Below are positions 12,701 through 24,700 of a DNA stretch of 64,000 bases, piece after piece. The translations under genes and the position numbers were made by a program. The notes beneath the pieces were generated by a model. That model was not told the origin of the DNA. It saw only the letters and a program-made list of their open reading frames with translations, and made no database searches. Within the stretch, counting starts at the first letter, position 1. Every line of letters begins with the position of its first letter. The DNA is from Paracentrotus lividus (taxonomy: Eukaryota; Echinodermata; Echinoidea; Camarodonta; Echinidae): NCBI GenBank assembly GCA_940671915.1, contig CALNVZ010003434.1, forward strand, positions 43,340,868 to 43,404,867. Direction: 5' to 3'.

Positions 12701-15700
12701 TTGGCAAAGACAAACTGCATAGCAAGACAGGGGATAACTGGAGATTTCTGCCAGTGTCTTCTAAAGTTTAACCTGCCCAGGGTCCTATTGCTTAAACAGT
12801 TACTATTATAAAAACAATTGCCATCTATGATTACTCCATTCCATCCCTTACAAGCATTTACAAATAGTTGACATTTTTTAATGTGTTATAAATATCCCTC
12901 GGGCCCCAAATTTGACCTCTGAATCAAAGGGGGCACTTACTGATTTCAAGCTGTCTCTGGATACGCCCCTTGCACCTCTCTCTGTAGTCTGTTTGTGTGC
13001 TGTTATAGTCTGTCATCACCTCCACAAATTTACGTGATAATGTTGAATGCTGTTGGGGGAGAAAAAGTGAAAAACTTGTTAGAGTTTATCATGATAAACC
13101 ATGGTTTCTACTTTTAAAAAAATGCATGTGAGCAAGGACTCGCATTCACATACATGTAGCTAACCTTCATTACCTCCAAAAATTTATGTGATAATGTTGA
13201 ATGCTGCAAGATAGATAGTGTTAGGTGAGAAAAAAAAAGTAGGAACATAGTTAGAATTCCTCTTGGAAAACCATTAAGGGTTGCTTGTTTAAAGTTTGTA
13301 AATTATTTTTAGCAATCCTGGTATTTTATGAACTAGGTTTTTATCTTTTACCAAATAAATATGACTCTGACTCTGATAATTAAAAAAATCTGAATTTGAT
13401 GATTTCAACTTTAAAAAATGCATTTTTTATTGAGGTTTCACATTCATGAAGTCAACCTTGCCTCAAGTCAAACTTTGACTTACAGAAAAAATGTGACAAA
13501 TGAAGGGTAAAACGATAGAACATAAAGAGAAGATGACTTGAAAGGCCTTTGACTAATAGGTGATTCTTTGACTTGCAAGTTTGCCTGAGGCAATGTTGAC
13601 AGTAAATGTGTTGCTAGAGAATTTAGAGGTTATAGGATGAAGACAATGGTAAGAGTTATTCCCTGCCTCAAGTACCTTTTGCACACCACCATAGACCTAC
13701 ATGTAGAACACATACTCTAGACAGACATTAATGAAACTATTGTTGGTCCATCTGATCTTGGTTTGGAGCTGGTCTCACTGATTTCACTTAGGGTAGTATC
13801 TCATTTCGCGGAGATATCTCTGTGACGGATAAAAGTATTAGAGACGTCTCCGATACTTTATTCTGAGACGTCTCCGCGACAATTTTCAAAGCAGTTTCAA
13901 AGAACCGTCTCAAAGTAGTTTCCGCGACTCATGAAGCGTCGCGGGGACTGAATACAGGTCTCAGAGACGTCTTGGAGACGTCTCTGCGACAAGTTTCAAA
14001 ACCGTCTCAAAGTAGTCCCAAATCCGTCTCAAAGTAGTTTCAAAGTAGTTTCTGCGAAGTGAGATACCACCCTAAGGTCTGTGAGACTGTGAGGCAAATG
14101 CTTGTTTTCTTGTTTTAAGTAAAATGACCTTCCCCCCACCCCCACCATGGATGAGATTGAAATATCATCGTAAATCTGAAAATCAACCATTTTGGAGCCA
14201 AACCCCCCCCCCCCACCCCATGAGAGATCCTGGATCCACATCTACCATGTAAAAGCAAATTTTGACACTCCACTTAAAATACATGTAGGGCTATTCCAAT
14301 TCATTAGCATCCACCTGTATTACATAGAGTATCTAATATGTTTTGGTTTGAGTAGTAAAAGACTATTCTTGAAACAGAAAGTGTAATGTAATGTAGATTG
14401 CATGCTGGGATGGGATACCTATTTTCAGTTCCGGATGCAGGATTTGGTTACAGGAGTTGGCAAGTCAACAGTTTTTAAGATTCTCATGAACTTACCTGCT
14501 GAATTTTTTTTAAAATCCAGTCCAAAATTATGTCAGAAGGGGGAGATACAGTGTAGTTGACATGTTCTTTTTTAAAAAAACTATTTGATTATTATTCAAA
14601 CAATGGTTTTGTTCTTGTTTCTCTTTATTTCCCCATCCTTTTGGGTTAAGGAAGTGCCCTCCACATCACACAGATCCTACCTTGCACAGAGAAATGTACA
14701 GTATGTAAAACATTGAATTACTGAGTGTATGGGTACATATTGAGTGCTAGTATACAAATCTTTAGCGGCTGCACTTACAATGTACATGCACATGTAGAGA
14801 TATATCTGAGCGATGCATGCATAATGCATTGTGATAGATAAATTTAAAATTCAATGATGATATTTAAATGACAATGCAAAGTGATGTCAATAATGATCCA
14901 TCTCTCTCCCCTGAAAGCATTTTGATATTAAAGGGATTGGTTAACTTCATCAGGATCTAATAAAAAATTACTCTTCCAGCGAATGTTGTAATCATAATTG
15001 TAACCCTTTAGGTCAGACAGGAATCATTTAAAATTATGAAGCCGATCGGTCGCTTAATTGCAGAGATATTAATAACTAAATATCACCACAGTCATAAGCA
15101 TACCTAGGTATGCTTAAGTTAACACTGTAGTCTATGGAGGGAATATAATCACTCTTTCACTCACTGTGAAGAATGTAATTCAATGATGCTTAGGAAATGA
15201 ATTTTTCACTTATTTCAGGATTTTTTCTTGGCACATAATTATTACTGGCAGCATGTAGGGCCCATGGCTCAGATTTTGCAAGCCTCCATTAAGTTACTAA
15301 AACCCTTATTTAAAAGGGAAATTACTTTTGTGTTCATGACATTGAAACGTGGGAGAATCTGTCACTAAGTGATTGGGAGAAGTTGATTAAAATTCACTTT
15401 CAAGAGTTGTTATATGCTTTAAGGTTCTGGAATCACCAAAATGTCAAGAAATTAAATTAAACTCTATTCTGAGGAGAGTAATAAGCACTATAGAAATGGG
15501 TACCAGTAAATGTACATGTATATGGGACTACACAAAATGTTCAATCCCAGCAATTCAGCTGTTTTTCTTGTCATATTTATGACTATGAGGGCATTCAAAG
15601 TGCACTTCTTAGCAGTGGACCTTTTTACTATAATATTCTTTCTAAATAATTTGAGAATAAATAAAAAAAATTTAAAGCTCATATCTTGTTTTATCCATTC

Positions 15701-18700
15701 CCACAAAAGGATTTTAGTAGAGCTCATGTATGTGTTAGTTTCAAATACCCTGAAATAAACCATGATTTAATACTTTCTAAGTACTGTTTTTTTTTATAGG
15801 CTTAATTCTTCCCTCCACATTTCTCCCAGTCTCCTTTCCATGATCTTCTTATATACCCCCTCCCTTTTTCCCCCTTTCATCTTTTTCTCTAAAACATCTT
15901 CCTCATTCTTTCTCCACTATATGTTAATAAACATATGTAATGGGTACTGCCCAAGGAAGACAATATCCGACTGCCTTAATCTTGGAAATGTTGGAGTTGA
16001 CCAGTTTATGTGGTTTGAGAGGGGTTGCGCATCACTTTTAAGACACAACAGAAGGTTTTGTGTACAGCACTGCATACAGGAAAAGAACACCACGCAAACT
16101 AGTACATGTACATTGTACACTGGCAGTGAGGACATGGTTAAAGTCAAACAAATACTCTGAAAACCTCATCAAGCTGTGTCTGTAAAGAGATGGCATAGTT
16201 TGTGTGTTAAGGGCCAGAAGGATCTTAGATCAGTATGGAACGATATGAAGTTACGCCCCTTTGGCACTTAGCTGATGGGATGACCAATACTACGTTTGAG
16301 AATATAAAGCAATCAGTAATATATAGCCCAAAGGTTATCACAACAGACAGGGAGAACAGACTTCAATATCATGTCCAAGCAATCGTGTGTTCCACCACCG
16401 TATAGGCGATACTTCTCTATCCTGCCTGCTTGTCAATTTTTTTAAACTGTTTTATTTCTTACATTTTCCTGTGTAATATGATGGCCAGCAATATGCAGCT
16501 CTGACAGAGAATAGTCAGCCCAATTGTCTGAGAACAACAACTTGATAGGCAACCCAGAACGTGGCAGTGAGTTTGCAGCAAATCAGCATCTAATTCATCT
16601 GTTATGTATGGAAGCATAGTACCAACTAAATCCATATTGCAACAATGGTTTTTACAATGTATAAAAAGCCAAAAGAACCAACTGTGAGGTCGTCATTAGC
16701 AACCTTTATTCACAAAAAATAAAAATGGGGGATTTTAACTATTTTGTGAAACTCCCCTTCCATATGCTAAATAAATGTTCTAGATGATGTCCTTCCTCTT
16801 CAAGCGAAAAGCCATTGTTTGCTGAGAGTAAATTGCATGATTTCATTGAGCTAACTCCCTTCTGCCTCTCAGCAATGGTATTTAAAAGTAAAATTATTGT
16901 TTGTGTCGTGAGATTAAAATGTAAAAGACACTACCTAAAGGTGCTTTGGAAAGTTTCACCTATAGAGGCATTATTGGGTGCTGAGAGGTTTTGGAATAAA
17001 AAAATGATAAGACATACATACAGCCAAATCCTCTCGAGAGTAACATGCACTGGACAAAAAAAAATGTTTGGGACAACACACAAATGCTTGGCCTGAACAA
17101 TTCAACTTTTTTTGGGGTCATATTATGCCAAGAAGGGCATTTGAAGAACAATCCTTTGCAGTGGACATTTCTAGTATAAAGTTCTTCCTAAATGTCATGA
17201 AAATAATTTGAAAGCTCAGAATAATATGAATCACCTTACCTAAGTACAACACTTTGACCCATATTCTCAAAAGCCGCCTAACTTTCAGCCTAACTTAAAT
17301 CTGTGGCTTAACTATGGCTGGCTAAAAGGGAATCAATCCCGAAAATAAGATGTTCAATTCATCCTAATTTTTGGAAGTGAAACTATTAAAAACTCCTTGT
17401 ACAAAAGCTTCCCTTACAATTAAAACACAATTCGAGAATTCAGTGAAGGTGATAGGAACATGCAATTTAGACAGAAAGATTCCCTTTTAGCCAGCCATAG
17501 TTACACCACAGATTAAGCTATAGGTTTAAAGTTAGGCGGCTTTTGAGAACACCGCCCAATGGATCCCATAATCTTACCTGTGTCTTTCTTATCCTGACAT
17601 CAGCTGAATTCATCTTAGAGCTCTCCTCTTGCTCAATACTTTGCTCCATCACTGAAAAAAATCAAACAACATCAAAACATATTATTTTATATCATATGAA
17701 ATGATAAACAACTTCCAATGCTTTACTTCATAAACTAAAAGTAATTTGATACATATTAAAATAAGTGATACATTTTCACATCTATCTACTTTGTACACTT
17801 TGCTCCATTTCCCAAAATGATTAAAACTTCCTTACTGAATACATCATATAAGTAAAAAAAAAACAAAACAAAAAAAAACAACATCAACTGATTATCAAAC
17901 ACTTTCCATAATCTGTTTAATCACTAAAAATAATGCAGGCAGCATATACATGTACATGTACATGTAAAATAAATGATCAAGGCTCCCTTGTCCAACACTA
18001 TTGTACAATGTGCTATGTCACTGAAAATAATTCAAGCAACATAAAATTTATCATTAATTTTCTTAAATCTAATATGATTCAAAATTGCAAGAAAAACCTC
18101 AAATACCTCATCGCTGGTTGATGGGTAGTCCTGTATAGCCTTGTAAAATTACTTGTGCACAATATAGGGGAGTAATGGGACAATCCCCTTGTTTTTCACA
18201 TTTACGTACAATGAAAGAATATAACTCCAGTAAAAAAGGGATTGAAATCTTTAAATTAGCACACCAAGAGGGGAAATAGGGAATATTTGGTACTATTTGC
18301 AGCTAATATTCCCAAGAAAGAAAGATTTGGAGGAAAAATAAAACCAATTCTAATTTACAATGAACCTTCTACGGATTAGCAACACAATATTTTCATAATA
18401 TTTCCATTCCATTGTAGCTTTAAGGTAGGAAGACCTGGAAGTTTGCCTGCATTCAATAGTGAGTGATTATTACTCAGAACCAAATGACTCAGCCCTGTGG
18501 CTTCAACTCAAATCTATACCCAGTCTCTCAGGGAATTACATGATTATTTCCATAAATGTTGAGCCGAGAGAGCACGAGAGAGAGAGAACCTCTCGCACAT
18601 ATATACAGAGCGTATCGAAAAAAAGAAGAAGTTAATCCAATTTTCGAGGGGCCATATTCCACGCCCATCCATAGGATATTTATATGTGACATATACCGTA

Positions 18701-21700
18701 TACATGTAAGTCTAGTTTTCACATACAGATATTTAGCTATTTTGGACTGGTTGGGGAAATTCGCGAGTGGATAATAAAATCCATTTTAGCCAAAGGTTGT
18801 AAGACCGAGTGTTAGCTTTAAACCGGTGTCATACATCATCATACGCAATTCTTTAGCTATATGGGACAGCAGTGACAGCATTCACTCAGTCTTGTATCAT
18901 TTTATTTTCAAAACTTGCAATTAATGGATTCTGTAATTATCACCTTCATTACAATGTTACTCACTTATTCATCAAATTTATGAGTAAAGAAAGGTATTAT
19001 TGCAAAGGTGAAAAGTTGGTCTTCAGTTATATGTTACATACATGTTTCATACACATAAATAGCTGAAATCGACGAGCCTTGAATATGGTCCCTATAACGG
19101 ATTACCTTTTTTTTAACGCACTGTGTGTACTCCCATATCTATGAGCATGATACACAAATTATGGTCCCCACTCGGTGCTTGGTGGTGGTTATTGAAAGCT
19201 TCCCTATGCAGAAAGCAGGCCTATCGTTAAAGCAATTACCTCTCACGAATCAAATTTAGTCAATGTATGAATATTAAGTATGGATAGTACCATTATAAAA
19301 AGCTGTCTATTTTTAGAATCATTTAAACTGAGATATTTTCCCCTACATGAGGAGAGGCGATGCCATATCACTCATCAAGTCAATAAATGTATACAATGTA
19401 GAAATGGCTTGCTGAATTTGAAATTGATTTCCATTTTAGAATAGTAGACCTATATATATGTTTGCCTTCTACATGGTCTTTTTTCTGCACTTCAAGTTGT
19501 TGTCTTTATTTTTGTGTACAGGTATCTTTCATGCCTTAAGTTCTTTCATTTCTGAAGTTGCCTTTAATTATAGTGCTTAAAAGTTAAACTTTCTGTGTAT
19601 CATTTACAAACTGTATGCAAACATGTTTCTGACACTTTTAGTTTATTTCTATCATTGTTTGTTCATTATTTTTTCTTGCCCTTTTTGCCACCTTTGATAA
19701 TAATAATAAGTTCAAAGTAGGACAGGGTGGTAAGCCCCCCCCCCAAAAAAAAAAAAAAAAAAAAAAAAAAGAAAAAAAAAGATGAAATTGTTTGGCCTTC
19801 CTTGACAAGATTCACAAAGAGGGCCATTAGGTCAGGATTTTAAATTTTTTTATATTTTTTACAGACAATTTTACTACTTTAAATGTGAGCAGAAAATGAA
19901 AAATTAATTTTTATCGATTTCCAAAAGTCCTATTTTTTCTTTTAAAAAATCAATACATTTGGGATGAAAAATGTTGAAAATGTTGTAGGAGAAAATGATG
20001 GGAAAATTGCAAGAACTTGTGTCAAAAAGGGCAAACTATATAATATTTTTGAGGGGGGGGGGGCTAATCAATATGCCCTTTGCAAGAAATAAGGGGTCAT
20101 TCCATGCCAATTCACCCAATGAAAGTGCAATTTTGCACCCTTCTGTCTCAGAATTCGCTCAAATTTAGTACACATAAGATTTAACATTACCTTCCCATGA
20201 AACAAAAAAAAAATAGCGTAAACGGTCCGTCGGTTTCCAAGCTATGGCCCGCCCTTTTTGATATGTTTTGGCAAAAATGGGTGTGACCTTCCATTTCAAC
20301 GGCACAATGCGCCTGAACTGGTGGACCAATTTTTGTGAAACTGGTACCATTCAAAAGGAAATTCAAAGAGGAATTAAAAAAGGGTATCAAAAATATTATT
20401 GGAGCAATTGTTGGAGATCTCAAGAAAGTGCTATGACCTTTGACCTTTCCTTTAACCTTAATTCGAGCGATTTGCTATACAAAAATTGATCGATACTGTT
20501 CGATACTATTGATATTATCGCCAAATTTTAAGGGTCAAAGGTCAAATTGTCGGCAGCTCCACTTCCGTTAGGTAGAATGCGTGCGTAAGCGCCATTATGT
20601 ATACGACGGATTGATTTAGCTGAAAGTCATTGACGTTATTGCTGTCAAATTTCACCCTTAGGGGAGTGCTGAGGTGCACTGGATTTCTTAGGTGCGTCAC
20701 ACTTATGTTTTGGTTAGGCCGAAAGATAAAAAATAAAATCGACTTTAATTTTTGTTCTTAATGAAAGATGTCTCTTTTGTTTGACGTCCCCGGTATAAAG
20801 ACAAATAAATGGTAATTGCTCGATTAGCGCGCGTATTTAGTTTAGGCCTATTTAATATTCACGCGCGCGCATAGCTAGCTGCGCTATTTTTTATCAGTTA
20901 TTCTCACGCGATGACTGAACTCATCGTATTCATTACAACACACACACCGCTCAATTTATGCCAGAAAATTGTAAAGATACAACGTGCGCAGCTTATAAGC
21001 TAGCCCGTTGATCATAATTATCTCTTACTGATTTGGAGCCGGAAGCGGAGTTGTCGACGATATTGAGATGCATGTTGGGTAATCTAACGTACTGGCACTA
21101 TATCAGGTCGCTCGAATTGTCAGTATAATATTAACATAACATGTAAATATCTAGGATGATATTTTATTTCTTCACCTTTAAAAACTCTTTTAAATGTAAT
21201 TTACAAATTTACTGTTACCCCCACATATTGATATTTGTGTTGGTAATGTGTGTACAAGATTCCATTATACATGAATACTTTCAAACTGAAGTAACATTAC
21301 AATCAAATACCATAAAGTATTCCATATCTTTGCTGATGCTTCAAAGATCTCAAGAATGTATCCAGTTTGGGACAGTAGAGCTGACTACATGTAGGAAGCA
21401 TTTGGTTTCTGTTAAAAACCGCAGATTTCTGATGATTTGTATGTATACCTATTGCACCCCAATCAAAAGGGCTAAACAAATGTCTCTATTCATAAGCAAA
21501 TGGAGTCTACGTACATGTACATGTATACATTACTATTGTTAATGTTTCGTTAATTACCTAAAAAGTTTATTTTCCTGTTATAATTGAATGTAATTTAACT
21601 TCAGTTTGGAAGTATTCAAGTAAGCCTATAATGGAGACTTGTACACACATTACCAACACAAATATCACTATGTGGGGGAAACAGTAACTTTGTAAATTAC

Positions 21701-24700
21701 ATGTAAAAGACTTTTTAAAGGTGAAGAAATAAAATATCATCCTAGATATTTACATGTTACAGTATGTTAATATTATACTGACAATTAACATACATAAAAA
21801 TCAAGTAAAAATTTATTCGTCTGGGGGTCAAAATCAAGGTTAAAGGAAAGGTCAAAGGTCATAGCACTTTAAATTGCTCCAATAATATTTTTGATACCAT
21901 TTTTGAATTTCCTTTTGAATGGCACCAGTTTCACAAAAATTGGTCCACCAGTTCAGGCGCATTGTGCCGTTGAAATAGAAGGTCACACCCATTTTTGCCA
22001 AAACAAATCAAAAAGGGCGGGCCATAGCACGGAAATCAACGGACCGTTTACGCTAATTTTTTTAGTTTCATGGGAAGGTAATGTTAAATTTTATATGTAC
22101 CAAATTTGAGCGAATTCTGAGACGGTAGGGTGCAACCCATTGGGTGAATCCAGATGGAATGACCCTAAGGTCTAAAATAGGGGAATTGGCGAGGAGGAAA
22201 TCATCTGAAGAGTGTGGCTTTAATTTGAACGGTTCATTGAAGCGTTGAATTTGGTTTCTCAGGACTCCGCTACTCATTAAAGCACAGTGATGTATGACAG
22301 TATCGCTGATAGCTGTCAAGTGTTTGATACTCGATACGACCATAGAGAGATTGATAGCTGAACAGATTGTCATATCAATGGGCAATATGGGCCTCTTCAG
22401 ATGGAAAGATGATGGGATAGAAAGATGAATGAATAAAAAGAAGATGATAGAATAAACAGATAGATCTACTTTCCATTCAAATTTTGAATATTGCTATTTG
22501 AAAGTGTTTGATACTCGAAACGACCATAGAGAGATTGATAGCTAAACAGAGTGTCTTATCAATTGGCAATATGGACCTCTTAAGATGGAAAGATGATGGG
22601 ATAGAAAGATGAAAGAACAAAAAGAAGATGATAGAATAAACAGATCTACTTTCCATTCAAATTTTGAATATTGCAATTTGAAAGTGTTTGACACTCAATA
22701 TGACCATAGAGAGATTGATAGATGAATGGACAATATGGGCCTCCTAAGAAAGAAAGATGATGGTGTAGGCTGAAAACCAGAAGGGCGCTATTACAGATCA
22801 AAGATGTTCCGTTGAGAATCAGAGGGGCGCTATTACCATTGACTTTGTATAGCAATAGCGCCCTTCTGGTTCTCAATGGAACATCTTTAAGATGCAATAA
22901 CGCCCTTCTGGCTCTCAACAGACGATGGGATAGTAAGATGAAAGGACAAAAAGAAGACAATAAAAGAGACAGATCTATTTATATTTTCATACAGATGTTT
23001 AATTTTTCAATTTTAAAAGAATTTCATACTCGATACAACCATAGAGAGATTGATAGCTGAACAGATTGTCATATCAATGGGCAATATTGGCCTCAAGATT
23101 AAGATTGAAAGATGATGGGATAGTAGATGAAAGGACAAAAAGAAGATAGATAAAAGAGAAAGATCTATGAATATTTTACATTCAGATTTTTAATTTTTCA
23201 GTTTTGAAAATGTTCGACACTCGATATGGTCATAGAGAGATTGTAGCTGAAAAGATTGTGTTATTGATACAGAGAAAGATGAAGAGATAGTAAGATGAAA
23301 GGACAAAAAAGAAAATAATAGGAGACAGATCTATACATATATCCCATTCAAATTTTGAATATTGCAATACTCGATATAGCCAGAGAGAGAGATTGAAATA
23401 ATGTAATTGCTGTAAATGAACAGATATCTAGGGGGAAAGAGAAACAAGAGAAATAATGTAAAAAATGACATACAAAACACACAAAAGGGGGAAATTGAAC
23501 AGTACACATTCATGTAAGCAAGCAAGTTCAATTATTGTACATGGAATAAAGTGAGAGACACAACAGAGAAAGGCTGAGGTAATAGGAAACATGGAAATAA
23601 AAAAATGGGGAGAAACAGAGAGCAAATGACATAGAAAGAGAATTAAACAAGTATGCTTTAGAGGGAGGAATATGTTTCTAAGAATAGAGAGATGATATAC
23701 AAATATTAAACTATGAGTACAAAAAGAAATTCCCAATCATATTTCTGTGTTCCAAAGTTGCGTCACCATCATTCAATAAACCCACTTGCAATATTCATAA
23801 ACCCTGATTGGTATTCCAGCAAACAACCCATCTATGAACAGTAGATTACTACAATATCCCATTCTCCTATCTCATGACGTATCAAGGCCCAAAGTAGGCT
23901 TCATAACGATGCAACCCCAGCAAGTCATCCATAGGGCATGCCTATGCCAGCTAAATTGGCTTGGCATAAAATTCCTTATCAAATTTGCAAAAGGCTGTAT
24001 TTATAATGTATATGGCTAGTCTGTCGACTCCCATCCCCCTTGCGCACATTTCAATCATGACGACTGCAATGTGATTGTATTCTTAGTCATGGTTCCATGC
24101 TTTACAGGGGAGGATGGTGGAGAACTAGAAACGCTCCACGGCAAGTGCATACGCGCGCATTTTCTCCCGTTTTGGGTATGAATCCACCCTGGATATTGAT
24201 CCTTAAATGTGAGAGAAGCATTATTGATTGGGTTTGCCAATGATCGAGAGAGAGTTTTGAATTACAGTATGAAATGGTAGAGACTACTTCTAGGAGAGAG
24301 GTCGCTGGTTTTGACATTATGATGGTGGAGATGCGGAGAGGGACCGGTGTCAGTGCAATGGCATTGACTTAGAGATAGGGGCTCTTTCTATCTCATGGAG
24401 GATGTAGGAGTATGATATACTCATCCCATCAAAATTATCATTATCCGCATCCTATTATTAAATAAAGTCAAAATGTCTACAGTATACCTCCACCATACAT
24501 CGTTGTATCTTTCGTTCAGTTGTATACAAAGTAATGTAATGCCATTATCAAACCTGCATGCCTTTATAGCAAACACTCGTTCAGAAATTAAATGCCATAC
24601 AGGTGTCTATAAAAAAAGAAGAAGTACATATTACTGTAACATGTATCCATCATGAACATGTGCATACATGTAAATTCTGGTGCAATGAGATGGGCTTGAG

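Larger units (their letters stand above)
13050..17577 (-). other. stx1a: Syntaxin intron 5
   Basis: This intron has GT at 17576-17577 and AG at 13050-13051. It holds a partial exon 6 copy (13168-13206), a GAGACGTCTC-rich MITE (13787-14076), a 22-bp palindrome (15095-15116), a diverged segmental repeat (15545-15690 against 17095-17225) and a MITE at 17264-17549. No additional exon was recognised. Confidence 0.8.

Noticed and set aside
21156..21542. 128-residue plus-strand frame
   Set aside because: It overlaps the left arm and loop of a palindromic element. No transposase motif (no DDE or DGAPAH-like box) was seen.
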